Shown: piece after piece, positions 16,708 to 24,984 of the stretch
Layout: each line of letters starts with the position of its first letter
Numbering within the stretch: position 1 is the stretch's first letter
DNA from: RGIG3102 sp964507095
GTDB taxonomy: Bacteria; Bacillota; Clostridia; Oscillospirales; Ruminococcaceae
Reading direction: 5' to 3'
NCBI GenBank assembly: GCA_964507095.1
Contig: CAZDOS010000001.1
Coordinates: forward strand, 38,279 to 102,278
DNA length: 64,000 nucleotides
Made by a program: the position numbers and the translations under genes
Notes under the pieces: model-generated
What the model saw: the letters and a program-made list of their open reading frames with translations, nothing else
Told to the model about the DNA's origin: nothing
Database searches by the model: none

Positions 16708-17136
16708 TTAAACTATCGGCTTGCGAGCGATAGGCGTGGAAAGGATGATCTGGGTATTCGTAGCTCCCATCTTCTGGAATTTGACTATGAGATTTTCCAG
16801 ATCGGTGATCTCGGCAGCGTCGATCTTTACCAGATAGCTGTAGGAACCGGTAACATGGTGGCATTCGACGACCATGTCCTCGTTCTTTACCAGGTCGAGA
16901 AGCGTTTCCGTGTCAACAGGCTGAACGGAGACGTTTATTATTGCATGGATGCTCCTTCCAAGCTTTCTCGGGTCGATGATGGCGGTATATCCCTGGATGA
17001 TACCTTCCTTTTCAAGTCTCTTGATCCTTTCGCTTACAGCCGGCGCAGTCAGGGAGATGGTCTGTGTTATCTCCTTAACGGTGATCCTTCCGTTCTCCTG
17101 AAGCAGCTGAAGTATCTTCTTGTCTATGGCGTCCAT
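16708..17136 (-). CDS. Lrp/AsnC-family transcriptional regulator
   Basis: 142 residues, amino-acid-responsive DNA-binding protein. N-terminal winged HTH (DAIDKKILQLLQENGRITVKEI, then APAVSERIKRLEKEGIIQGY). C-terminal RAM/ACT-like ligand domain from about residue 65 (VNVSVQPVDTETLLDLVK, CHHVTGSYSYLVKIDA). Likely forms octamers and senses an amino acid. Single gene with its own promoter (17209-17237) and terminator. Confidence 0.92.
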   Translation of the reverse strand: MDAIDKKILQLLQENGRITVKEITQTISLTAPAVSERIKRLEKEGIIQGYTAIIDPRKLGRSIHAIINVSVQPVDTETLLDLVKNEDMVVECHHVTGSYSYLVKIDAAEITDLENLIVKFQKMGATNTQIILSTPIARKPIV

Positions 17137-17208
17137 ACGATTCTCCCAAACACTTATTTTTTTCAGCGATTGATTAAATATGCTTAATAATTCAAAAAAT
17201 CAGTCAAA

Positions 17209-17237
17209 ATTATATCGTATGGGGTTTACTTTGTAAA
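17209..17237 (-). promoter_or_regulatory. Promoter of the Lrp-family gene
   Basis: On the minus strand TTTACA (17237-17232), 17-base spacer, TATAAT (17214-17209). The AT-rich stretch down to the gene could hold an autoregulatory Lrp site. Confidence 0.65.
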
Positions 17238-17256
17238 TAGTTTTTTTAACGGATTT

Positions 17257-18495
17257 TCATCGCCTGTCTTTGCCTTCGTAGGGCATGAACCTCCAGTAGA
17301 CCTTCCTGTCCACCTTTCCCTTTACGTGAACTCCCTCGGCGGTATATTCCTCGAGGTCTATTCGTCCGAATTCCCTGGCAACATTCAGCAGTCCGGTCTC
17401 GGAATAAGGGAGTACCGCGTCCAGATCCAGCATGTTGGCACTGAGAGCATTATCGATTGCTACCAACAGCAGATCCAGTCCTTCGCCGGTCCTGGTGCTG
17501 GTGTACAGTCCGTCCCTGTGGAATACGGGGTCGATCTTGTCCCGCTTGTTGTATACGGTGATTATGGATTCCATGTCGCAGCCTATGTCCGAGAGCACCT
17601 GTCTGGTTATCTGTATCTGCGACATGCAGTCTTCGGAGGAACAGTCGCAAACGCAGAGGATTACATCGGCGTATTTTGCCTGTTCAAGAGTCGATTTGAA
17701 GGCCTCGACAAGGTTGTGCGGGAGCCTGCTGACAAAGCCGACGGTATCGACAAGGATGACCGTCTGGCCGCTGGGGAGCACCAGCTTCCTCGCCGTCGGG
17801 TCAAGGGTGGCAAAGAGCATGTCCTTCTCAAGTATCTCGCTTCCGGTAAGCACGTTCAGCAGGCTGGACTTTCCGACGTTGGTATATCCGGTCAGAGCGA
17901 CGACCGGGACCTCGTTCTTCTGTCTTGCCCTGTTGACGGTGCCCCTTCTTTTCTCCATCTGCTCAAGTCTCTGCTTGATCAGCTCGATCCTGCCGTTTAT
18001 GTATCTCCTGTCATATTCGAGCTTGCTTTCGCCGGCACCTCTTCTGGCACCGCCGCCGCCGCCACCGCCGCCGCCCTGTCTGGACAGTGAGGTGCCGAGA
18101 CCTGTGAGTCTCGGAAGGCGGTATTTAAGAGTGGCAAGTTCGGTCTGCAGCTTGCCCTCGTTGGTGGTCCGTCTCATTGAGAAGATCTCCAGGATGAGCA
18201 TGGTCCTGTCGATGACTTCGATCTCAAGATAGTCGGAAAGGTTCCTGAGCTGGCTTCCGGTGAGCTCGCAGTCGAATATGCATATCTCAACGTCGTTGAC
18301 GGCGCACATCTCCTTGGCTTCGGCAAGCTTGCCCTCGCCGATATAGTATTTGCTGTCAGGCGCGTCTCTCTTCTGGATGACGGAGAAGACCACCTCCATG
18401 TCCATTGCCTCCCGGAGAGCAGTCAGTTCCTTTATGGATTCGTCTGCATCGTATTCGCCGAGATCGACACAAAGAAGCATGGCTTTAAGACTCAT
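17257..18495 (-). CDS. hflX: GTPase HflX
   Basis: 412 residues, ribosome-associated GTPase that helps split stalled or heat-damaged ribosomes. The N-terminal HflX domain contains DSKYYIGEGKL and a glycine-rich loop. The G domain has G1 GYTNVGKSSLLN, G3 DTVGFVSRLPHNLVEAF and G4 NKRD. An uninterrupted run of nine glycines precedes ARRGAGESKLEYDRR; its codons (GGC/GGT repeats at about 18049-18075) make a simple-sequence tract. Length is normal for the family. Confidence 0.94.
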   Translation of the reverse strand: MSLKAMLLCVDLGEYDADESIKELTALREAMDMEVVFSVIQKRDAPDSKYYIGEGKLAEAKEMCAVNDVEICIFDCELTGSQLRNLSDYLEIEVIDRTMLILEIFSMRRTTNEGKLQTELATLKYRLPRLTGLGTSLSRQGGGGGGGGGARRGAGESKLEYDRRYINGRIELIKQRLEQMEKRRGTVNRARQKNEVPVVALTGYTNVGKSSLLNVLTGSEILEKDMLFATLDPTARKLVLPSGQTVILVDTVGFVSRLPHNLVEAFKSTLEQAKYADVILCVCDCSSEDCMSQIQITRQVLSDIGCDMESIITVYNKRDKIDPVFHRDGLYTSTRTGEGLDLLLVAIDNALSANMLDLDAVLPYSETGLLNVAREFGRIDLEEYTAEGVHVKGKVDRKVYWRFMPYEGKDRR

Positions 18496-18513
18496 ATCTG
18501 TCCTCGCTTTTCT

Positions 18514-18541
18514 TTGATTTTTAACATATATGTGCTATAAT
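18514..18541 (+). promoter_or_regulatory. Promoter of the zinc-ribbon gene
   Basis: TTGATT (18514-18519), 16-base spacer, TATAAT (18536-18541), 36 bases before ATG. Confidence 0.6.
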
Positions 18542-18577
18542 CTCTCATACAATCAAGAAAGGGATTATTGAGAGATC

Positions 18578-19216
18578 ATGATTTGTCCAAGATGTAAGAG
18601 ACCGGTCAGCGACAGCGCCAACTTCTGTGGAAGCTGCGGACTTCCGAGAGCCGAGATAGAGAGATTCTACCGTCAGCAGGAACTGCTGAACATTCAGGAT
18701 CCGAAGGCTGAAGATGCTGAAGCACTGGCTGATGACCTGCGGTCCGGCCTGGATGGTGACAATTATAGCATAAATGATGACATCAGAACAGATGGGCCGA
18801 CACGGACCGAGCATCAGGGAGAACGGCGGCAGGCCTTCGAGGAAAACACAGAAAATGCTTCCTATGAGCCTGTAAACGCCTCTGAGCAGCCTGTTGAGAA
18901 TAAGATGGCATACACATATGCTCCGATGGATCCTCCACGGGCTCCGGCAGTGGATATGATGGACTACGAAGGCCCTTCGCACACGGAGGAGCCATTGTCG
19001 ACAGTTGATTACATATGGATGATGATCCTGTCGGCAATACCGGTATTCGGATTCTTCTACCTCATATATCTCGGATTCTTCCAGAAACTGAGCACGAACA
19101 AGAGTAATTATGCCAAGGCAGCCCTCATAGTCACGGTATTTGCCTTCATCGTCATGATACTGTTCTTCGTAAGCCTTGTACGTACCTTCAGGACTATTTA
19201 CGGATACGGATTCTGA
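18578..19216 (+). CDS. Zinc-ribbon membrane protein
   Basis: 212 residues. The N-terminal zinc ribbon has two CxxC knuckles (ICPRCKRPVSD and FCGSCGLPR). A long polar, probably disordered linker (about 30-140) follows. Two hydrophobic helices lie near the C-terminus (MMILSAIPVFGFFYLIYLG and AALIVTVFAFIVMILFFVSL), so the ribbon faces the cytosol from the membrane. This layout is common in clostridia and its function is not known. A GGGATTATTGAGAG region precedes ATG. Confidence 0.75.
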   Translation: MICPRCKRPVSDSANFCGSCGLPRAEIERFYRQQELLNIQDPKAEDAEALADDLRSGLDGDNYSINDDIRTDGPTRTEHQGERRQAFEENTENASYEPVNASEQPVENKMAYTYAPMDPPRAPAVDMMDYEGPSHTEEPLSTVDYIWMMILSAIPVFGFFYLIYLGFFQKLSTNKSNYAKAALIVTVFAFIVMILFFVSLVRTFRTIYGYGF

Positions 19217-19240
19217 TATATATCCAAAAAGCACTATTAG

Positions 19241-19283
19241 CACGGCCTTCGATATTCTGATCAGAAGGCCGTGAGTCATTTTT
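19241..19283 (+). terminator. Terminator after the zinc-ribbon gene
   Basis: Perfect 10-bp stem CACGGCCTTC / GAAGGCCGTG (19241-19250, 19264-19273) followed by AGTCATTTTTATT. It sits only 37 bases before the MFS start, so some read-through may feed that gene. Confidence 0.7.
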
Positions 19284-19309
19284 ATTCTTTCAGGAACGGA
19301 GCCACATAT

Positions 19310-20482
19310 ATGGACCAAAACAAGGAAAAGATGCTGATCCTTATCAGATGCTGCCTCTGCATCGGCGGCGCAGTCGGCATGATAAGCAACTGCATAGGCA
19401 TCTACTACACACCGATCGCCCAGAGCCTCGGAGTCGGCAGAGGGGATGTTGCCCTTATGGTGACTCTCACCAGCCTTTCTACGGCTTTCTTCGGCCCAGT
19501 GTTTGTCCGGCTCATCAGAAGATTCAGGATAAATCTGGTCATGTCCTTCGGTGTGCTGTTGGGTGTGTGTGCATACCTGATCATGTCAGTGTCGAGGACC
19601 ATATATCTGTTTTATGTCGCAGGCATCATCATAGGCATCTCCGCATCCTGCTTTGCCACTCTGCCGGTATCACTGATACTGAAAGACTGGTATAAGGAAA
19701 AGAACGGCTCGATGCTCGGAATAGCCATGGCTTTCAGCGGAGCCTTTGCAGCCATACTCAATCCTGTTCTGGGAAAGATCATAACTAATTTCGGATACCA
19801 GACGAGCTTCCGAGTCATGGCCCTCCTTCTTGCAGTCATCTGTCTGCCTTGCACGGCTACGATGAAGCTCCTGGACCCTGAGTCGGTCCGGTCGCCGAAA
19901 AAGAAGGCAACGAGCGAGGGGACAGCTGTCATACCGGTGATAAGCATAGTCCTGCTGTATATCACGGCCATGTGCTTCTACGGACAGAACGGCATGAACT
20001 CGCATGTCTCCGCCCTCGCTGTGGCAACGGGATACACCCTGCAATTCTCGGCAATGGCGGTTTCGATCCAGAACATAGCCAACATGCTGTTCAAGCTGGG
20101 CTTCGGGTTCCTCTCTGACAGGTTTGGAGCGACCAAGGCCTCCAGCCTGTATCTTCTGATCGGCCTGTCGGGCACGGCCTGTATGGCCTTCTTCCGCTCG
20201 GTCCCCCGGCTCATGCTGATGGGTCCTGCACTGTATGCTGCCAATTTCTCCGTCAGCACCGTGGGATCGTCGGTGCTAGCACAGAAGGTGGCAAAGGACC
20301 GTTACGCCGATGTCTACTCTAGGCAGACCATCCTCACTACGTCAAGCTATGCCCTGATGACCACTGTTTACGGAATGCTCTTTGACAGATCGGGCAGCTA
20401 CCAGCCGGGGCTTATCGTCGTAATCTGTCTGTCAGTAACGGGACTTGTCCTGCTCAACATCCTGGACAGAAAGACTAACTGA
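19310..20482 (+). CDS. MFS transporter
   Basis: 390 residues with about twelve hydrophobic segments. The loop between helices 2 and 3 carries the MFS-type RLIRRFRINLVMSFG; the second half repeats it as FLSDRFGATKASSLY. The opening half (NCIGIYYTPIAQSLGVGRGD) resembles oxalate/formate-antiporter-like or monocarboxylate-type MFS proteins. Substrate unknown. Start 19310 is chosen because MDQNKEKMLILI begins right before helix 1; the longer frame starts inside the terminator hairpin. Confidence 0.87.
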   Translation: MDQNKEKMLILIRCCLCIGGAVGMISNCIGIYYTPIAQSLGVGRGDVALMVTLTSLSTAFFGPVFVRLIRRFRINLVMSFGVLLGVCAYLIMSVSRTIYLFYVAGIIIGISASCFATLPVSLILKDWYKEKNGSMLGIAMAFSGAFAAILNPVLGKIITNFGYQTSFRVMALLLAVICLPCTATMKLLDPESVRSPKKKATSEGTAVIPVISIVLLYITAMCFYGQNGMNSHVSALAVATGYTLQFSAMAVSIQNIANMLFKLGFGFLSDRFGATKASSLYLLIGLSGTACMAFFRSVPRLMLMGPALYAANFSVSTVGSSVLAQKVAKDRYADVYSRQTILTTSSYALMTTVYGMLFDRSGSYQPGLIVVICLSVTGLVLLNILDRKTN

Positions 20483-20503
20483 GTCTGCCACAGCAAAATA
20501 AAG

Positions 20504-20535
20504 AGGACGCTCTCCCTTTGGGAAGCGTCCTTTTT
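20504..20535 (+). terminator. Terminator after the MFS gene
   Basis: 8-bp stem AGGACGCT / AGCGTCCT (20504-20511, 20524-20531), T run after it. Confidence 0.85.
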
Positions 20536-20545
20536 GCCATATGTC

Positions 20546-21535
20546 TCACTTATCCGTCAGTGCAAGGATTTCAGATTCATCCGGCACGCTGGGCATGCCC
20601 CCGGGTCTTGTCGCAGACAGTGAGGCTGCAGTTACCGCAAATGAGACGATCTCCGTCAGCTCCTGCCGTGTGATGGAGTCCAGCCTTCCCTTGGCAGTGT
20701 AGCCCTTTCTGAGAAGCATTGCCATGGCGGCACCGCCGAATATGTCTCCCGCTCCGGTAGTGTCTATGACAGACAGCCCTGACGGAACGCTGACAAAGCA
20801 GCCGGCGGCTGAAGTGCTGCTGTAGCAGCCTTTGTCCCCCATGGTCACGTGAACGAGTCTGGCGGGGTATTCCTTCAGTATCTTCTTCCGGCCTGCCTTG
20901 GCTCTTTCAGGATCGTCAGCATCTGTCTTTCCAAATGCAAAATCTATCTCCTCAAGGCTTATCTTCACAACATCAGACCAGTTCAGTCCCCTTATTATGG
21001 CAGCCCTTGCATCTTCCTCGCTGTTCCACAGCGGAAGACGGAGATTAGGGTCAAAGCTTATAAGCTTGTCCCTGTCGGTGACATATCTCAGGCAGTCCAT
21101 GGTCATCTCCAGACCTGTCTGCGAGGTCATGGAAAGAGTTCCGAAGTGGAAGACATCCCGTCTCTTGAGTTTTCCAAGGTCTATCTCGTCGTATCTCAGC
21201 TGCGTGTCGGCTCCGGGCTTTCTGGCAAAGGAGAAGCTCCTGTCCCCGTTTTCATCAAGGGTCACGAAAGCCAGCGTGGTAAAGTATTCGCTGTCGATCC
21301 TGACTCCGTCGGTGTCTATGCCGGCATCCCGCAGAGTGCCGACGAGCAGATGCCCGAAGGCATCATCGCCCACCTTGCTGAGCATATGTCCGGTGTGACC
21401 GTATCTGCATACGGCCATGAGGAAATTAGCCGGAGCCCCGCCCGGCTGCGCCTGCAGGAGCGGGTAGCCCCGCCGGTCGGCGGATATCTGAGCGAAATCT
21501 ATCAACAGCTCGCCTAAGGCAACGACATCTGACAT
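20546..21535 (-). CDS. PfkB-family carbohydrate kinase (fructokinase-like)
   Basis: 329 residues, ribokinase fold, phosphorylates a sugar with ATP. Signature 1 is QPGGAPANFLMAVCRYG; signature 2 is DTTGAGDIFGGAAMAML with the catalytic Asp. The N-terminal VVALGELLIDF is typical of fructokinases. The minus-strand gene stands alone between the MFS terminator and the racemase promoter, so no pathway neighbour fixes the sugar. Confidence 0.88.
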   Translation of the reverse strand: MSDVVALGELLIDFAQISADRRGYPLLQAQPGGAPANFLMAVCRYGHTGHMLSKVGDDAFGHLLVGTLRDAGIDTDGVRIDSEYFTTLAFVTLDENGDRSFSFARKPGADTQLRYDEIDLGKLKRRDVFHFGTLSMTSQTGLEMTMDCLRYVTDRDKLISFDPNLRLPLWNSEEDARAAIIRGLNWSDVVKISLEEIDFAFGKTDADDPERAKAGRKKILKEYPARLVHVTMGDKGCYSSTSAAGCFVSVPSGLSVIDTTGAGDIFGGAAMAMLLRKGYTAKGRLDSITRQELTEIVSFAVTAASLSATRPGGMPSVPDESEILALTDK

Positions 21536-21577
21536 AACTGACCTCCCGTTTATCGGTCAAATCGGCGTAAAGCGCGA

Positions 21578-21606
21578 TTGCATTGAAACCGCTATTTTGC
21601 TAATAT
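21578..21606 (+). promoter_or_regulatory. Promoter of the racemase-cyclodeaminase pair
   Basis: TTGCAT (21578-21583), 17-base spacer, TAATAT (21601-21606), 45 bases before ATG. Confidence 0.5.
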
Positions 21607-21650
21607 TATATATATTAATCAGCAAACTGTATACAAGAAGGAGAATACAA

Positions 21651-22346
21651 ATGAAAAAGATAGGTCTTATCGGAGGACTTTCGTGGCAGTCCTCAGTGGA
21701 ATACTACAGGATCATAAACGAAGTATCCAACAACAGGCTCGGAGACAAGGCCACGGTGGAATCGATCATGTACTCCACCGATCTTCAGAGAAAGTTTGAC
21801 CTGGTCACCAGCGGAGATCTTGATACTCTCGCAGAGGAGTTCATCGACATCACGAAGAGCCTGGAAAGAGCAGGCGCGGATGTCGTCGTAATGTGCACCA
21901 ATACGATGCACCTGGTATTTGACAAGGTGGCTGAAAGCGTTGATGTCCCGATGATCCACATAGTGGATGCGACAGGCGAAGCGATAAGGAAGGCGGGTAT
22001 CAAGAAGGTAGCGCTTCTCGGAACGACATTCACCATGACAGATCCGTTTATCATGGGACGTCTCAAGGAAAAGTATGATGTCGACTGTCTCGTTCCGACA
22101 GAGGAGGAGAAGCCGGAGATAATGAGAGTCATCGAGGAAGAGCTGACCTACAACATCCTCAAGGAGTCTTCGAGGGAGTACTATGTCAATGTGATCAAGG
22201 AGCTTGCTCGGCAGGGAGCAGAGGGAGTCATCCTCGGCTGCACGGAGATACCTCTCCTCATCAAGCAGAAGGACAGCCCGATCCCTGTATTCGACACCAC
22301 CGAGCTGCATGCGCTGGCTGCGCTCGACTATGCAATGGCAGACTGA
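21651..22346 (+). CDS. Aspartate/glutamate racemase family protein (second copy)
   Basis: 231 residues, close in plan to the gene at 3672-4358. Catalytic pair C82 (VVMCTNTMHL) and C197 (ILGCTEIPLL). ATG 21651 is preferred because AAGAAGGAG sits just upstream and the protein then matches its paralogue from residue 1. It is followed after 49 bases by an ornithine-cyclodeaminase-family gene in the same transcript, a context the first copy lacks. That suggests a different substrate or a D/L amino-acid conversion step; inference. Confidence 0.88.
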   Translation: MKKIGLIGGLSWQSSVEYYRIINEVSNNRLGDKATVESIMYSTDLQRKFDLVTSGDLDTLAEEFIDITKSLERAGADVVVMCTNTMHLVFDKVAESVDVPMIHIVDATGEAIRKAGIKKVALLGTTFTMTDPFIMGRLKEKYDVDCLVPTEEEKPEIMRVIEEELTYNILKESSREYYVNVIKELARQGAEGVILGCTEIPLLIKQKDSPIPVFDTTELHALAALDYAMAD

Positions 22347-22395
22347 TCTGGAAAAAGATCTCAAGCATATATACAAGAAAAGGAAAAGGAAAACA

Positions 22396-23343
22396 ATGGA
22401 AATCAAGTATCTTTCATCTCGGGAAGTTTATGAAAAGCTGGACATGGACAGCTGCATCGGCCTTATGGAAGAGGTGTTCGCTGCTCTCTCCAACGGAGAA
22501 GTGGAGAATGTTGTAAGAAGCATGCTCAATACGGGCGAAGGCGGCCTTCTGGGCATCATGCCGGGTCTCATCCCTTCAAAGCATGCCATAGGAGCCAAGC
22601 TCATTACGATATTCCACGACAACTATCTTCAGGGACTGCCGAGCCACCAGGGTATCGTAGCGGTCTACGACACCACTAACGGAACACTCAAGGGTATCTG
22701 TGACGGAACCTCCATAACGGCCATCAGGACAGGTGCCGTAAGCGCCGTTGCCACAAAGTACATGTCAAGGCCGGAATCCACCAGGCTCGCGCTTTTGGGA
22801 AGCGGAGTCCAGGCAGGCACGCATCTTGATGCAATCGCCTGTGTCAGGGACATCAGGGAGGTGACCGTCTGGTCAAACAGCCCTGAGAGCATGAACAGCT
22901 TCATCGAAAGATACTCGAAGAAATATCCGGGCATCACCATAAAGGGATGCGAAACGGCACAGGAGGCAGTGAAGGACGCCGATATCATCTGCACCGTTAC
23001 ACCTTCCCACACCCCGATCCTCAAGGGCGAGTGGGTCAAGGCCGGCACTCATATCAATGCCGTTGGTGCTTGCGCAAAACGGGACAGAGAGCTTGACAGC
23101 GAGTGTGTAAGAAAGTCGAAGCTCATCTGCGACGCATATTCATCATGTATGGCAGAGGCGGGAGATTATCTCATTCCGCTGGAGGAGGGCGTCTTCGGTG
23201 AGGACCATCTCCTTGGAGATCTCGGCGGCGTAGTGACCGGAAAGGTCACCGCAAGGACCTCGGATGATGACATCACATGTTTTGAGGCTCTTGGCCTTGC
23301 AGCCGAAGACGTGATCTGCGCTGACTGGTTGCTCAGCAAATAA
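22396..23343 (+). CDS. Ornithine cyclodeaminase/mu-crystallin family protein
   Basis: 315 residues, NAD(P)-dependent fold. Motifs: FHDNYLQGLPSHQGIVAVYD with the substrate-side region, GTSITAIRTGAVSAVATKYM, then the Rossmann ALLGSGVQAGTHLDAI and INAVGACAKRDRELD. Family members catalyse ornithine to proline, reversible alanine or ketimine reduction. Paired with an Asp/Glu racemase homologue, so it may take a racemised or unusual amino acid. An AAAAGGAAAA site precedes ATG. Followed by a strong terminator. Confidence 0.88.
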   Translation: MEIKYLSSREVYEKLDMDSCIGLMEEVFAALSNGEVENVVRSMLNTGEGGLLGIMPGLIPSKHAIGAKLITIFHDNYLQGLPSHQGIVAVYDTTNGTLKGICDGTSITAIRTGAVSAVATKYMSRPESTRLALLGSGVQAGTHLDAIACVRDIREVTVWSNSPESMNSFIERYSKKYPGITIKGCETAQEAVKDADIICTVTPSHTPILKGEWVKAGTHINAVGACAKRDRELDSECVRKSKLICDAYSSCMAEAGDYLIPLEEGVFGEDHLLGDLGGVVTGKVTARTSDDDITCFEALGLAAEDVICADWLLSK

Positions 23344-23363
23344 CAGTTAGTCGAATATGTAGG

Positions 23364-23397
23364 GACCATGGAGCAACTGAAACTCCGTGGTCTTTTT
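23364..23397 (+). terminator. Terminator after the cyclodeaminase gene
   Basis: 10-bp stem GACCATGGAG / CTCCGTGGTC (23364-23373, 23383-23392; one G-T pair), then TTTTTG. Confidence 0.88.
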
Positions 23398-23615
23398 GTT
23401 ATTGTCATTGATATTTTGACATCCTCCAGATTATTCTCAAAATAGAATCAAATTACAAAAACAGTGAAAAGCGATATAAACCCCTGAGCTTGCTGAAAAA
23501 CAGTCTATTTCTCTCAAGTATCGCCAGAAAAAGTTTCACAAAGTTCTAGCAATACTCGCTACCAATTTCTCTTCGAATTGGTTATCATATCTCTACAAGG
23601 AGGAAAATCAAAAAA

Positions 23616-23912
23616 GCATCAGTAGATCAGGCTACCGTAACAGCAGGAGCAACAATACTGGGAACTCAATCAAATCAAGGAACGACAGCGTCCCATTTAC
23701 ATATTGAAGTTCATGATGCTATCGATTCTTCTGAAAACAATAAGAAACCTCAGTTGCCTACAGCATCAATCAATAACAATATGCCATACACCATTGTTAC
23801 GTATGACCATCTGACTAAAGAAAAAATGAGCTCGATTATTGTCGGGCTCATTCTATTTTCACGATTCTCAAATCATTGGCGAATACCATATAATAATCTG
23901 TTTTTTCATTAA
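23616..23912 (+). pseudogene. 5'-truncated M23 (LytM-type) peptidase remnant
   Basis: The frame from 23616 reads ASVDQATVTAGATILGTQ, then SNQGTTASHLHIEVHDA. This fits the end of an M23 peptidoglycan endopeptidase domain, where the HLHxEV motif supplies a zinc ligand. No start codon lies in frame upstream; the frame reaches a TAG near 23548, and the rest of the catalytic domain (HxxxD) is absent. AGGAGGAAAATC just upstream mimics a ribosome site but leads to no start codon. The frame formally runs to 23912, past a hairpin at 23827-23850, so the real end is uncertain. Confidence 0.65.
23827..23850. terminator. Bidirectional hairpin at the lipoprotein stop
   Basis: Stem TGAGCTCGA / TCGGGCTCA (23827-23835, 23842-23850; one G-T pair). 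On the minus strand it is followed by six T directly after the stop codon of the lipoprotein gene. On the plus strand TTCTATTTT follows. Confidence 0.75.
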
Positions 23913-24858
23913 TAGAATTATTATACACAAAGATGTAATAGATTCCTTCATCTTTTGAAGGCAATTCTGTGCTAACCTTCTGGATATCGTCCAACAGACT
24001 GCTCTTTGCAGATTCGTTTGAAAAACTATACATACTATCTCCGATATTGAATGTGTAACCAAACAACACATCATCGCCGTTGTGATAATAGTAGAAATCT
24101 GGAGAAATCTTCTCCTTTGCAAAAGGGCTAAATCCCAAGTAATAGGCCAAAATGTCAAGAGCGCTTTCTGATGTAATTATCGGCTCACTTAAGTTGTCTC
24201 TAACAGAACTCAAAACGTGTTCTTTAACACTTTGCACGAAAGGAACAAATGTATTTATTTCATGAGTTGGAACCTGATCCATTACAGTAGAAGAAAAGCA
24301 TCTATCGGAGGCATTTCCTTTGAAAAAGATAGTTACTTCAAATGTGTTTATCAATGACCAATTCATGGAATATGCATTATACGAATAAATAAGGAACCTT
24401 TCGGCAGGGAATAGGAATTCATATATTTTGCCGTTCGAGGATTCAAGAGTCAAAATCAGTGAATCATCAAGAAACGAAGGATAACTGTCATATACGTTTT
24501 CAATAGATTTGCAGCTGACTATCTTACCGGTAATATACTGTGACGTATCAAAGAGATAGTTTACGTATTGCTCCTCAATTTTATATTCTAGTGGGTTAAT
24601 CGAAAAGAAGTATGCATATTGTTCTATAATTGATACTGCGAAATCACTGCCTTTTACCACGAACGAATCTGTATAGTTATGAAGTTCGGAAAAACTTGTA
24701 CTATTATCGATGCCTTTTGTTGCAGCGACACCGATATCGTTATCTGGTATGATAGTACGCCCGTCATTCTGGTCATAGGATTCGCTATCGCAGGCAGAAA
24801 GAATTAAGAACAGGAACAGAACAATCAAGCAAAGAGATCTATATAAATAAGATTTCAT
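23848..24858 (-). CDS. Putative lipoprotein, unrecognised
   Basis: 336 residues from ATG 24858, chosen because GGAGAA lies 6 bases upstream and it gives a clean lipoprotein signal: MKSYLYRSLCLIV, a hydrophobic core and lipobox LSAC. The mature protein would be attached outside the membrane. The body is rich in Ser, Asn, Tyr and Phe, with no domain I recognise. Codon use and base composition are unlike neighbouring genes and match the AT-rich island. Confidence 0.72.
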   Translation of the reverse strand: MKSYLYRSLCLIVLFLFLILSACDSESYDQNDGRTIIPDNDIGVAATKGIDNSTSFSELHNYTDSFVVKGSDFAVSIIEQYAYFFSINPLEYKIEEQYVNYLFDTSQYITGKIVSCKSIENVYDSYPSFLDDSLILTLESSNGKIYEFLFPAERFLIYSYNAYSMNWSLINTFEVTIFFKGNASDRCFSSTVMDQVPTHEINTFVPFVQSVKEHVLSSVRDNLSEPIITSESALDILAYYLGFSPFAKEKISPDFYYYHNGDDVLFGYTFNIGDSMYSFSNESAKSSLLDDIQKVSTELPSKDEGIYYIFVYNNSINEKTDYYMVFANDLRIVKIE

Positions 24859-24984
24859 GGATGATTCTCCATAGACAACGACTTTGGAACCATCAAAGAC
24901 AACTCCTGTTATTGGCCACATTAAGAAAAAACATATGCTTTTTGAGATTATAATTCGTCGATAATTGGCCTGCAGACTATGACA

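Larger units (their letters stand above)
23400..24975. other. AT-rich island, probably acquired DNA
   Basis: Between the cyclodeaminase terminator and the homocysteine methyltransferase stop, composition shifts to clearly AT-rich and codon use changes (AAT, TTT, GAA, TCT favoured over the AAC, TTC, GAG, TCC seen on both sides). It contains a 5'-truncated M23 peptidase remnant and one lipoprotein gene. From 23400 to about 23600 no gene is seen. No transposase, flanking repeat or tRNA end was found. Confidence 0.6.

Noticed and set aside
17326..18232. Two long plus-strand frames opposite hflX
   Set aside because: Both lie across the HflX G domain and show only reversed-codon composition (a proline/alanine-rich run mirrors the Gly tract).
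18545..19318. 257-residue minus-strand frame across the zinc-ribbon gene
   Set aside because: Opposite a gene with two CxxC knuckles and membrane helices; the frame spans the terminator hairpin.
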